A stretch of DNA of 64,000 bases, from positions 16,228,001 to 16,292,000 of the forward strand of contig NC_045131.1 of NCBI RefSeq assembly GCF_007655135.1. The letters are read 5' to 3'. Below the pieces are notes generated by a model. The model was not told the DNA's origin, did not search any database, and saw nothing but the letters and a program-made list of their open reading frames with translations. The position numbers were made by a program, and so were the translations under genes. The stretch comes from Punica granatum. Its lineage: Eukaryota > Streptophyta > Magnoliopsida > Myrtales > Lythraceae. This document shows, one piece after another, positions 43,802-55,823 of this stretch (position 1 is its first letter; the number at the start of each line of letters is the position of its first letter).

Positions 43802-46139
43802 GCTGGTCACTTCCCCTTCCCAGTGTCTTCGTCTCCAGTCGGATCTGTCTCAACCCGACAAAGTGTCCGCCCAAACCTATCCGACCTGATTTCCAGCATT
43901 GCTATTTTATTCCCGAACTAGGTAAAATCTCAACTTAGTGGCATGTTTAGGGCTTCATTCTCGAACATTAATGCTTGCCTGGATGATGATATTGCGAAAC
44001 AAGCTTTGTGGATCGTGTTGACGAACGGAATAATTTTTAAAACTCATTTTATAAACTTTTCCGATTGTTCCAGTTGCGGAACAAACTTTTCATTTTTATA
44101 AACTCATTTTATGATGATATTGCGGAACAAACTTTTCATTTTTTTCGATCAGCCATAAATTTTCAAATCCGTCCCAAACTAGTCTTGGGCCATTCTTAGC
44201 AATTTCTGACCAGTCCCTGAATTTTTTAGAATTTTTAGGTGACGTTTGAAATTTAGGTTTGATTTTAACTTGACTTTGATTGTGATTTTACGGAGTATTT
44301 GGTCAAACTTGCGGGCCCACATTCATTTGATAATATTGTAATTATGGAGTTGTATTAAAATGGAGTGGTGTAAATATTTATGGGTGGGGCCCATTATTTT
44401 GACTTTGATGAGTGTAATTTGTTTTGTTATGGGTAGAGTTAAAATCAAAATTACGATTCTAAAATCAAACCCAAATTTCATAAATCCATAATTTCTAAGG
44501 CAAATGATACATTAAAATAGTTTAATTATTCACTTGGACTTAAAGCCGACGAATTAATTTTATTGTGATCATTTTGCCCATGTACGTGTGCTTGGAGTGT
44601 TTGAATGTGTCTTTGATTAAAACCTCACATTAATCGGTTTAATCACGTGAAGTCAACTAAAAATCGGATTTAATCCCAAGACGGTCGGAAATTAGAGTTT
44701 ATCGAGCGGCTCACTAATGGCCATTCTGACGGCTCGAAATCCATAAACTAAAGCATTCGACAAATTTTTAATTAACTTAAAATTCCACACATGGGATGAT
44801 CGGGACATTAAATTTGGCTAAAATAAATCACTCGACTCTTTTAAATGAATTGCATCAACCGATCAATAATCTGTAATTGCTTCGACAGTTCAAGAACTGT
44901 TGGCCACGCCCTTTTAAAATTTACAATTTTAAAAACACCGAGATACGTGTAATGTAATCTTGATTTTCCACGCACACACATATTTTTTCGGTTCAAGCGT
45001 GTGACTATCGGTTCTTGACCCACCGACACCCTAGTGGTATCTCGTGCTCCAATTTCCTTAAGTTTGTGTTTAGAACGAGTTAAAATACGAAAAAACAGAT
45101 TAACCTCAAACTCGGCTTAATGAAACATGGGTAAATAGTCAAGCAAATGGTTAGGTTTTAGGTTTCAGGCAAAAACACTTTTGTCATAACATGTAAAAAC
45201 CATAGTGCCACAATACAAAACAATCTTAAAAGTAACCACAAATACAATATTTGATTACAGACATCACGTCTGTCAAGTCCTCGAAAATAATGCCAAATGC
45301 GAAATACCTTCCCGGGGCGATCCTTGATCAATTTATACCCTATACCCACTTTTGTCTGCTTTAAGGTATGATTTGCATGCTAAGATACCCTGGTTAATAA
45401 TCAGTTAATTCACGTAAATTCAGCAATAACAAAACCCCATTATTTGTTTATTTGTGCTTACTTGTTACATTCTCGCACTTGTTTGTTATGCGGATCGAGC
45501 TCAATCCTTAGGATAAGATTTACACGGGTCCAACACTCATAACCGTCGATCACGGGGTCCAATGCTCCCATACACCGAGTGCGCATCTTAATTTACTTTG
45601 TAGTCTTTTCCAAACTACACAGTGAGCACGAGTAGAATAATGATCGAATGCGAATCGATCGAGATTCAGTCATTGTAATTTGTATTTTATTTATTTGAGA
45701 GAACAAAGTAAGGGTTTATGTTGTACATTTATGTAAGAATCCTAATCGGAGAGTTGATGGTCGGAGTGTTTTCTCGAATTTACAGTGTTAAAACGGACGA
45801 GTCAAGTGCAACCCTAAATCATGGATAAATAAATAAAATGGCAAGCCTAGCAAGGTAGAGTACCGAAAAGGCGTGTGGGATATAGGCCCACACGTAATAG
45901 AACCCCCTAATTCGGAATTTCCAGTTCCGTACAGACCATTGCCATAGCATATTAGGTGTATCCCATACCCCTAGACCCGAACAATTTATCGGCCCCTCGA
46001 CCTTCGAGTCGTAAACATGTAGTGGTGACTCCTTCTCACGTGCGTCCGTCGCGCGTCCGTAGGAAGGTAGACACTCCCAAGCCGCATTGCATGGGGGCGT
46101 GCATGCGTGCCCCGATAAGAAGAAATTCGGGTGCGCACA
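43802..46139 (+). repeat. 5' LTR of element A, second part
   Basis: Aligns with 53103-55818 of the 3' LTR and ends GGTGCGCACA at 46139. About 690 bp equivalent to 53500-54180, including most of the 155-bp repeats, is missing, with a MITE relic at this point. Confidence 0.8.
44237..44480 (-). mobile_element. Second copy of the 42881 MITE family, inverted
   Basis: Read on the minus strand it contains TTTTAGAATCGTAATT, CTACCCATAACAAAACAAA and GGGCCCCACCCATAAATA, parallel to the MITE at 42881. The ends are decayed and no clear target duplication remains. Confidence 0.65.
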
Positions 46140-46142
46140 GCT

Positions 46143-46160
46143 TGGCGACTCCACTGGGGA
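46143..46160 (+). other. Primer binding site of element A
   Basis: TGGCGACTCCACTGGGGA, three bases after the LTR. It is identical to that of element C apart from one base. Confidence 0.8.
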
Positions 46161-46710
46161 CCTTTAGAGGGTTCGGGCTCGTTCCCGCTTGCTTGTTTAT
46201 TTACCTCTTTCTGCAATTTCCCGCTTATCCACTTTACGCACCTTTATTTAAGCGCTCGCACTACATATCACGATAGCTCTAGGTACCTGTGGGTCGCGTC
46301 CCATGACCGATTATAGGAGCATAGGCTAGATAGGGGTTCCGAGTAAGGGTATGTCGCACGGTTGGACCGTCGATTAGGCCCCCAAAGAGCCCCTCTCGAT
46401 TTTGAGGAATTCATGCCCTTGAGTCGGGAGCCCCCATCCCTAGATAGCACGGTCCTTATTGTACCGAAACCATGCATCGTGCCGAGCCTCCATGCCATCC
46501 TCCAACCCGGCTTAGACGAATAGTCCATCGAGTCGGCCTGCGTGTCACTTGAGTGTTTTATGTTTCAGGAACGATGTCCCTTGTAATTTATACTAAGCCG
46601 TGGGCATTTACTTTCCTCGCATACATGCATCATATGTTTTACAAAATTAGGGTGTCATTCATATTGACGAGTCCTAAGTCGGTCTTTCTTTCATCTTGGT
46701 AAGGGATGCT
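46161..46710 (+). other. Untranslated leader of element A
   Basis: Conserved with 6610-5692 (minus) of element C up to the ORF1 start, including AAGCCGTGGGCATTTAC and TTGGTAAGGGAT immediately before the start codon. No ORF of note. Confidence 0.7.
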
Positions 46711-47037
46711 ATGTTCGGCCTCTTGTTCGCGCCTCGACAAAGTCCGTCAGCACACGAGGATTCCACAGAGCCTCCGCAAACCAAGACCGACACACCTGCC
46801 AGGACGTCCCCAACTTCAGGCACAACCACCATGGTCGACCTCACCAACAGCATGATCGATCACTTTCGCCACTAAGCTGCTGAGAAAGATGAGGAATTCA
46901 TCGACTACCCACCACTTCAAAAAGAGCTCCATCAAACCCGCACCGAGCTTCAGAGACGCAATCAAGAGTTGGCTCGAAAGAGCGTCGCCTTGGAGAGGTC
47001 TAGGAAGAGGGCTCGTGGAGGTCCACATACATCCTAG
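46711..47037 (+). pseudogene. Short ORF1 of element A, coiled-coil protein without the DUF7745-like centre
   Basis: It starts ATG (MFGLLFAPRQSPSAHEDS) at 46711, directly after the leader sequence shared with element C. A Pro/Thr-rich stretch is followed by MVDLTNSMIDHFRH, one in-frame TAA (46873-46875), and a coiled coil (LHQTRTELQRRNQELARKS) ending RKRARGGPHTS with TAG at 47035-47037. N-terminal context and C-terminal tail both match ORF1 of element C (4209-5691), but about 1.1 kb in the middle is absent. With the single stop aside it is open for 108 codons. Function unknown; nucleic-acid binding through the basic tail is only a guess. Confidence 0.65.
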
Positions 47038-50000
47038 GGTAGATACCTCAATGAGGTCTCGGCCTAGAACCAATGCTTTCCGAGGCGACGCTCACTCGCA
47101 CCCCGAGCGTGGTGAAAGATCAATTTAGGATTTGATTTTACAAAATTTGCATTGTACGTTGAACCTTTTAAGTCAATGTGAACGACAACATTAACTTTTC
47201 AAAATTCACGCATCGCATGCATTCCATTTAGTTATTATTTCCCACACCAACTACCTCGCATTCCAGTACTACAGGCAAAACGAACCAATAGAACGCCACC
47301 GCGTGACCGAGCGCATCCCTCCATGAGACCAAGAGCGTTCCTCCATGTCGGGCGAACACAGTTTGTACCCATGCACGCACCCTCAATGTACTTCACACTT
47401 CCCTCAATGCGTTCGCTCGACGACTACCAGGCCAATTCGATCCCCTTGCATCCTTATATTCAAATTACGAACAGTTATTGTTCCTTCATTACTTTTTCTC
47501 TTCCCATTGCAGGAAATAACCGACAAGAAGACGGCTCGAACCTTAAACAATCATAATTAAAGACAACGGACACCTCCTGTCTAGCTTCCTAGAACCGAGT
47601 CCCAACCCTTATTCCGCAATGATCGCAACCAAATGCTCCAACAGATAGGACATGGCCCAGCCCGCCCGTCACAAAACTCATTTGCACGGTCGCACCTCTG
47701 ACCGGAGAATGGGGTCACCCCACCTCCGCTGTGGCCATCAACCAGCCACCGGGACAACACGCACTCATCCTTAAACTCTCTTTTACATTTATTTATATGC
47801 ATTCACAAATGGGCTCCCAACATGAACAAACCCTTCAAGTGGCATCAGGATAATCCCAAGGATGCCCCACCAATTCTGTCGGGCCTGTTCGACCCGCTTG
47901 TTCTCATGGGACTCGACTCCTCAAGCCTTCCGTAGAACGGCTACGCATGCCTACCCGCAATCAAGGAAAGTACGCCTATGCGGCCCTCAACCTCGGTCTG
48001 ACAACTCCAATGTGGTGATGACTATACTCCCGGAAACAAGTGTCCCCACACGTGGCACCCCATGGGCCACGTGACGGATGAAGGGATCTCTCATGGGTCC
48101 ACACCATATTTCTTACCTCATATTCCATCGAACAATCGCCTAATACATCATCTTCTTTGTCATCTTTCATAGGGACACGCCGGTCACAAGTGAAGAGAGA
48201 TGCATGGGGTCACGCCCCTCCGAGAACTCCTCTCGCGCCTCATTCCTTATACTTCGACAGGGAAGGGGCTCGACGCGGAGGTACGCCCTACGAAGTCGAA
48301 GACAAGAGCGACTGAGTGAGCCATACACCGTTAACGCAACTATCTCAATCGACAAACAAGTATTACCTTTGGGGCATGCCCTTCGGCTTCAAAAGAATGC
48401 CACTCCAGCAGACACCCGCCAGGAAGTAATGAAACACGATCGAGGGGAAAAGATCGTGCAAGACACTCGCCACCGGCGACATCCGCGTACATTGGGGCAT
48501 CCATGTCCAATATTCATTCTAGGGCTACCTCGATCACCCATTCCCTGGGACATAACTTTGTACTTTTCTTTTGCATAGATAATAGGGGAAAAATATAAGT
48601 AAAGTTTGCAAGGGAGAAAAGACGCTCGATTCAACTTCCGAATGCGCAAGACATGTTCCAAAACCCGGACCCCATTGACGAGACTGGGGCAAGGACACAT
48701 CAAGTCTCCACGAGGCGACGTGAATCAAAGCACCTGCAGCAACATAAAAGTCGGGAAAAGCAAATTCAAGGGGCAGGAACAAACCCCGGTTTCTGGACAA
48801 AAAAAAAGAGCCAAATAAATCAAGAAACCAAACGCAAAACGGCAACAATCGTGACTCCTAGATGGAGACACAATGCAAAATAGAGCAAACTCGAGAGTCG
48901 AATTCTCCAAACTCTTCTTCCCTGCAAACCTGAGAGACAAAAGAGAGGCGCGATCGAAAATCTCGAGGTGGGTAGTCGTGGAAAAATGAGAGCTCATCCC
49001 CTATAGGCTGAGAGGTGCGACCGAATCCCGAGGCGGGCGACCGTAGCAAAAGAAGAGCAAAATAAGAGAGAAATAAACCGATTTGTCGCCCTAAAGCCCT
49101 CGCACACTGCGTGGACTATGGATCCCTAGGGAAAGTGGCTAGGTTGTCCACTCCAATATGATCCCCGATCAACCTTCCAACCCAACTCAACCGTCCAAGC
49201 CGAATTCTTCCTCAAGTACAGTGGACAACTAGGCACGTCGTTCGAGCAGTTTGGCACAGCCCGCATAACAGAAGGACGAAAAAGGGGGGTACATCTCACT
49301 GCAGGCGTGAACTCGTGTATCCTTTTAGCCTGGGGCAGCATTTTCCCCAAGCTTTCTCTCTTCTCCCTATCAATCGCATAACTCCAAACGGATCACAGCC
49401 ACCCTACAATCGGCCACCACAGAGCCAAAGTCCCAGACATTCCTTTCTGGGAGTTTAGTCATAATAACACTCTAGAAATGATTAGATCAAGGTCTAACCA
49501 AATTTTAACAGAAATCCAAATGCGGGTTACAAATGCAGACGCCCTACGACACCCTGATGAGAATGGTCATAAGCTAACGTGTTCATCGAACAATCGATAG
49601 AGCTGTTGGGGCTTCATTGAGAATGTCTCAATATGCCCATGCATGGCCAACATGAGTCTCGGAGGCCTCGCATCGAGGCCTTAAATAAAATTAAAAAAAA
49701 AAGGAACCCGTCCATATTGCCAAAGCAAAATTCTTCATGGGTCGCTCAAGCGACCCGAAATTGAAGAACATGCGTCGCAATTACTCCTTTTACCTGTGCT
49801 TACACATTGTTAGTAACTCATCACTAATTTACTGAAGTTATCAGGACCACAGGTACTGCAAGTTATAAAACCACATTGAGTCTAATTCCCGATCCCTCAG
49901 GTTTCGTAAGCTCCAACCGGAGCTCGAGTCCCTCGTTGCAAGACCAGGGCATCCCCAACGAACTACAATCGCTCATGCGGCAGATCCGACATCCGACAGA

Positions 50001-50747
50001 GCAACGAACAATCACCCCAGTGGCGAGACTGGCTTCCGGCAAATCAAATACACCACCATCCCAGCAACAAAGCCGGCCTCCGGCAAAGCACAACTGCCCC
50101 AGCAACAAGGCCGATCTCCGGCAAAGCAAGACCGCCCAAGCGGCGAGCCCAGTTTTCGGTAGTCCAATAGGCAACAACTCCAGTAATAAGACCAGCCTCC
50201 AGCAGATCAACGCACGACCACCCCAGCAGCGAGGCCGGCTTCCGATAGATCAAACACGCCGCCGTCCCCAGGGGCAAGGCACCGACGAAGCAACTTCATC
50301 TCGGCAGCAACGCCGACCCCCAGTAGATCAGCACCTTTGAGATAACACCAGCCCTGCACATTCAGCGCATACCACCGTCCACATTACTAACGAAGAGTTG
50401 TGTCCATCTCTGCAGGTGAGCCACATGCGGTTCTCACTCTTCTCCGAGACAAGATGGGTCTCCGTCTCGAGAGTCAGTCCAACGTACAGCACCGCCTTCC
50501 TACGGCAACATTCACAAGTAATTGGGGCATCCCCGGTGAACACAGTGATCGGACTATCCCTGTCAAGCACGGATCCAACATGCGCCCAATCATGCGACAA
50601 ACCGCAAGCCACACCTACCGCTGCACCATCACAGCAGCAAAGCCCCTACCTAATGCTAAGCGAGTCAAAGTCGCCCATTCTCAGTGCCTTGTGCTGTTCC
50701 CTAGCACTGATCTTGTTCTGCATTTCCTGCACTTTCCTATCAACTTG
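47038..50747 (+). other. Non-coding interior of element A
   Basis: 3.7 kb without a recognisable coding domain, where gag-pol would be in an autonomous copy. 48860-50747 matches the interior of element B (37898-39335), including a GGATCCC(T/C)(A/C)AGG and a TTTTAGCCTGGGGCA segment. ORFs up to 154 codons exist in several frames but are not shared in frame between A and B as far as I can tell, so I do not call genes. Confidence 0.6.
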
Positions 50748-51465
50748 CATTTACTGCTTTGGGTTTGGACACCCACATTTACTGTTTTGGGTTTGGACAC
50801 CCACCTTTTACTGGTTTGGGTTTTGACATCCACATTTACTGCTTTGGGTTTGGACACCCACCATTTACTACTTTGGATTTGGACACCCACATTTACTATG
50901 TTGGGTTTCGACACCCACCATTTACTGCTTTGTTTGGACACCCACCTTTTACTGCTTTGGGTTTCGACACCCACTTTTACCGCTTTGGGTTTCGACACCC
51001 ACAAAGTTTGAACACCCACCATTTACTGCTTTGGGTTTGGACACCCATACTTACTACTTTTCGGACTCCGCATCCCCATTTACTACCTTCTGGACTTTGC
51101 ATCCGCATTTGCTGCTTTATGAGCCTCAACTCCGCATTTACTACTTTATAGGCTCGGACCCCGCATTTACCGCTTTATGCGCTCCGGCCCCGCATTTACT
51201 TATGCATTTACCGCTTTATGGGCCTCGGCCCCACATTTACCGCTTTATGGGTTTCGGCTCCGCATTTACCGCTTTATCGACTCCGGCCTTGCATTTACCG
51301 CTTTATAGGCTCCGGCCCTGCATTTACTGCTTTATGGGCTCCGACCCCGCATTTATTTATGCATTTATTGCTTTATGGGCCTCGGCCCCGCATTCACTGC
51401 TTTATGGGCTACGGCTCCGCATTTGCTGCTTTATGGGCTCTTGCTCCGCATTTACTGCTTTGAGT
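50748..51465 (+). repeat. Composite 29-bp minisatellite in the 3' untranslated region of element A
   Basis: Three unit types follow one another with the same 29-bp period and the same TTTACTGCTTT-like half. 50748-51048: TTTGGACACCCAC units. 51049-51105: two units of CGGACTCCGCATCC type, like the array in element B. 51106-51465: TTTATGGGCTCCGGCCCC units. Long plus-strand ORFs in all frames are a by-product of the repeat. Confidence 0.93.
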
Positions 51466-51662
51466 TCCAAATTCACACTTTTCCGCTTCATTGCCATGAT
51501 TTCTTTATCTTTCTCTCGAAACAGGTCTGCACACTTGCACAGTTTTCTCTTATACATCCAAAACAATAGGGCAATCGGCTATTGGGAGAATGTCCAAACG
51601 GTCACCGGGACCAAACGGTGTGCTTCTCATAATCTTTGGCTACATTCTCCATCTGAGCACGC

Positions 51663-51680
51663 AACCAAAGAGGGGTAAGC
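51663..51680 (+). other. Polypurine tract of element A
   Basis: AACCAAAGAGGGGTAAGC runs to the start of the 3' LTR. Confidence 0.8.
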
Positions 51681-54600
51681 TGTCAGCACCCCATTTTGGT
51701 CCACTGGCTCTCGAAGGGGTAAAATCGTCATTTGTCACCCATAAGAGGGAAGTATTTTCGGTTAATTACTCGAGCGCTCATGATCTTTGGAAATGGGGTA
51801 TTTTTCTAATTCAACACCAATTTTATGATTTTTCAAAAAAAATAATGCTATTTGGGACTTCTTTGGATTTCGCGCTTGTCATCGTCAATTTTCATAATCC
51901 GAGACTAAATTAAGACCAGAAAATATTTTATTGCATAACATTGATCCATAAATTTTTCTGAACACAATACCGGTCTCTGATCTTTTTTTCGACATCTAAT
52001 TGCAAAGACAAAAATTTAAATCTCTACAAGCGTTAGATTTAAATTTTTGAATTTATGAATTTTTTTAAAAAAAAGGCTCAGATCCTTCCCCCGATTTTTT
52101 GTCTTCTTCTTCTTCTCTTTTCTTTCTCTGGTTCTTTTACTAAAAAAAAACAAAGAAAGAAGTCAAAAGGTCAAAGGCAACGGTCAGAATTCTGACCGTT
52201 GCCCCCTCACTCCTTCCTTTTTTTTTTATCATCTTCTGCTCTTCCTTTCTTTCCTCTTCTCTTCTTCTTTCTTCTTCGGCAGGATCCCAAAAAAAAAAAA
52301 AGGAGCAAACCCTAATGGTCCCCCCACTTCTTCTTATTCTCGACTCACTCTCATCAAAATTTTTCGGGGAAACCCTAGGGCACTCTCGAAAAATACCCCA
52401 GCTGCCACAACTCCCTCATCTCGAAAAAAAAAAAAACAATAGCTCCCCTCCTTCTTTCTTCTTCTTCTTCCAGCTGAGCTAAGGGAATGAAAACCGAAAA
52501 AAAACGAAAACCCTAACTACCAAACACAACTCCCACAACTCCCGGGCACGCCTTCCTCTCTCGGCTCCTCTCCTTCACCTCATGCTCACTTACATCCGAA
52601 ACCCTAGCCGCCTAACTTTCCTTTAGCTCAGATCTCCTCTCTAAGCTCATCCCACAGCTCCCTTTCCTTTCAACTGCAACAACATGCCCGGAGCTCCCAT
52701 TTTCACGCCCTCAGCTCGACAGTTCTCTCTTCCTCAGCTCAACCCTCAACTTGACTTTTTCTGGACACCTCACGAACTCCCCCCTCTCGCTCGCTCTCTC
52801 TCTTCTGCCCTTTCTCTCGGGTCCGCACTTCACAGACCAGAGACGACCCGGCTCCCCTGGCATTCTCTTCCTCTCGAACTCTCTCTTACTCTCTTGACCC
52901 TTCTCCCTCACTTACAACTGAAGCAAGCTGCACATGAACAAATCACCATCTCTAACGTTCCTCTACGGGGCTGCCACTGCCCCTGAATCCCGAAGCTAAG
53001 TCCCCTTCCCTTTTGCTTTCAATTCGTTTTGCTTTCATTTGATTTCTCATTCTTTTTCAATGTCTAACCATTTCTCTTTCTTTCTTGTTTGTATCTTTGG
53101 CAGGTCACTTCCCCTTCCTAGTGTCTTTGTCTCCGGTCGGATCTGTCTCGACCCGACAAAGTGTCTGCCCAAACCTATCCGACCCGATTTCCAACATTGC
53201 TCTGTTATTCCCGAACTAGGTAAAATCTCAACTTAGTGGCATGTTTAGGGCTTCATTCTCGAACATTAATGCTTGCTTGGATGATGATATTGCGGAACGA
53301 GCTTCGTGGATCGTGTTCATGAACGGAATAATTTTTAAAACTCATTTTATAAACTTTTTCGATTGTTCCAGTTCAGTCCCTGTCATTGTCTTTTCATTTG
53401 TTTCGATCAGCCATAAATTTTAAAATCCGTCCCAAACTAGTCCTAGGCCATTCTTAGCATTTTCCGACCAGTCCCTGAATTTTTCATAATTTTTAATCAT
53501 TCCAGGAAACTTTTTAATCTATTTCATTTTAGTCCCTGGAACATTTTCCACCTTTCAGATCAGCCCCCAACTTCCAAATGCGTTTCAAACAAGTCCTGGG
53601 CCACTTTTAACTTTTTCCGATCAGTCTCTGAATTTTCCAGAATGTTTAATCATTCCAGAGAACTTTTCAATTTGTTTCAGTTCAGTCCCTGTGACATTTT
53701 CCACTGTTTCAGATCAGTCCCGAACTTTAAAATTCGTTTCAATCGAGTCCTAGGCCATTTTTTAACACTCTCAGTTCAGCCACAGAATTTTCAGGTCATT
53801 CAAATCAGTACAGGGAACTTTTTTAATTTGTTTCAGTTCAGTCCCTGTGACATTTTCCCACTTTTTTTCAGATCAGTCCCAAACTTTCAAATATGTTTGA
53901 ATCAGGTCTCAGTCCCTTTTTAATTCCTGTTCAGCCGCAGATTTTTCAGACGCTCCAAATTAGTCTAGGGAACTCTTTAAGCTGTCTCAAATCAGTCCCC
54001 GGGATTTTTAGCCGAATTTCCAAACCAGTCCCTGTTCTTTCAAAATTATTTTTTAGTTCGATCCTTGAGCAATTTATGAGATGTGCGTTATGACCGTGGT
54101 GATATATGATTGTATGCGACCGTATTTTATGCTTAGTTTTGATTGGACAATAAATCATAAGTTACATGTATTAGATTTAAATAAATTGTTTCGTAAATCC
54201 ATATTCTAAGGCAAATGATACATTAAAATAGTTTAATTATTCACTTGGACTTAAAGCCGACGAATTAATTTTATTGTGATTATTTTGTCCATATTCGTGT
54301 GCTTGGAGTGTTTGAATGTGTCTTTGATTAAAACCTCACATGAATCGGTTTAATCATGTAAAGTCAACTAAAAATCGGATTAACCCCAAGACGGTCGGAA
54401 ATTAGAGTTTATCGGGCGGCCCACTAATGGCCATTCCGACTGCTTGAAATCCGTAAACTGAAGCATTCGGCAAATTTTTAATTAACTTAAAATTTCACAC
54501 ATGGGATGATCGGGACACTAAACTTGGATAAAATAAATCACTCGACTCTTTTAAATGAATTGCATGAACCGGTCAATAATTTGTAATTGCGTCGACAGTT

Positions 54601-55818
54601 CAAGAATAGTTGGCCACGCCCTTTTAAAATTCACAATTTTAAAAACACTGAGATACGTGTCACATAATCTTGATTTTTCCGGTTCAAGGGTGTAACTACC
54701 GGTTCTTGACCCGCCAACACCCTAGCGGTGTCTCGTGCTCCCATTTTCCTATGTTTGTGTTTAGAACGGGTGAAAATACAAAAAAAACAGATTGACCTCA
54801 AACTCGGCTTAATCAAACATGGGCAAATAGTCAAGCAAAGGGTTAGGTTTTGGGTTTCAGGCAAAAACACTCTTGTCATAACTTGTAAAAATCATAGTGC
54901 CACAATACAGAACAATCTTCAAACCAACCCACAAATACAATATTTGATTACAAACATCACGTCTGTCAAGTCCTCAGAAATAATGCCAAATGCGAAATAC
55001 CCTTCATGGGCGATCCTTGATCGATTTATACCCTATATCCACTTTTGTCTTCTCTAAGGTAGAATTTGCATGCCAAGATATCCTGGTTAATAATCAATTA
55101 ATTCACGTAAATTCGGCAATAACAAAACCCCATTGTTTGTTTATTTGTGCTTACTTATTACATTCTCGCACTTGTTTGTTATGTGGATCGAGCACGATCC
55201 TTAGGATACGATTTACACCGGTCCAACGCCCCTAACCGTCGATCACTGGGTCCAATGCCCCCATACACCTAGTGCGCATCTTAATTTAATTTATAGTCTT
55301 TTCCAAACTACACGGTGAGCACGAGTGAAATAATGATCGAACGTGAACCGATCGGGATTCAATTATTGTAATTTGTATTTTATTTATTTGAGAGAACAAT
55401 ATAAGGGCCTATGTTGTACATTTATGTAAGAATCCCGATCGGAGTGTTTCCTCGAATTTACGATGTCAAAACGGGCGAGTCAAGTGCAATCCTAAATCAC
55501 GCGGTAAATAAATAAAATGGCAAGCCTAACAAGCTAGAGTATTGAAAGGGCGTATGGGATATAGCTCCACACGTAATAGAACCCCCGAATTCGAAATTTC
55601 TGGTTCCGTACAGACCATTGCCTTAGCATACTAGGTGTATTCCATACACCTAGACCCGGACAATTCACCGGCCCTTGACCTTCGGGTCGTAAACAGTTAG
55701 TGGCGACTCCTTCTCATGTGCGTCAGTCGCGCGTCCCCGGGAAGGTGGACACTCCCAAGCCATGTTACATAGGTGCGCACATTGCGTGCCCTGACGAGAC
55801 GAAATTCGGGTGCGCACA
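51681..55818 (+). repeat. 3' LTR of element A (4138 bp)
   Basis: Starts TGTCAGCACCCC and ends GTGCGCACA. It is the most complete LTR of the family on the plus strand and the reference for reading the broken 5' LTR. It contains a CT-rich leader-like segment (52080-52980), 155-bp repeats (53350-54060) and the conserved 3' portion. AAGCT follows at 55819. Confidence 0.88.
53350..54060 (+). repeat. Repeats of about 155 bp in the 3' LTR of element A
   Basis: A TTTCAGTTCAGTCCCTG-like phrase starts at about 53521, 53674 and 53831; CATTCCAG(A/G)GAACTTTT and GGCCA(T/C)TTTTAAC recur with the same spacing. Confidence 0.75.
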
Positions 55819-55823
55819 AAGCT

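Larger units (their letters stand above)
36789..55818 (+). mobile_element. Ogre-like non-autonomous LTR retrotransposon (element A)
   Basis: Plus-strand order: 5' LTR part 1 (36789-37897), inserted element B (37898-43801), 5' LTR part 2 (43802-46139), primer site (46143-46160), leader, short ORF1 (46711-47037), non-coding interior, minisatellite (50748-51465), polypurine tract and 3' LTR (51681-55818). Both LTR starts read TGTCAGCACCCCATTTTGG and both ends GGTGCGCACA. The flanks AAACT (36784-36788) and AAGCT (55819-55823) match at 4 of 5, fitting an old duplication. There is no gag, protease, RT or integrase, so mobility would need enzymes from a relative such as element C. It inserted into the MULE. 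Confidence 0.85.

Noticed and set aside
50398..51678. Open frames of 130-215 codons on the plus strand
   Set aside because: Same cause as above: 29-bp minisatellite read in several frames.
51681..55823. Reading the LTR at 51681-55818 as an independent solo LTR
   Set aside because: It is directly preceded by a polypurine tract and by interior sequence of element A, and its 5-bp flank pairs (4 of 5) with the flank at 36784-36788.
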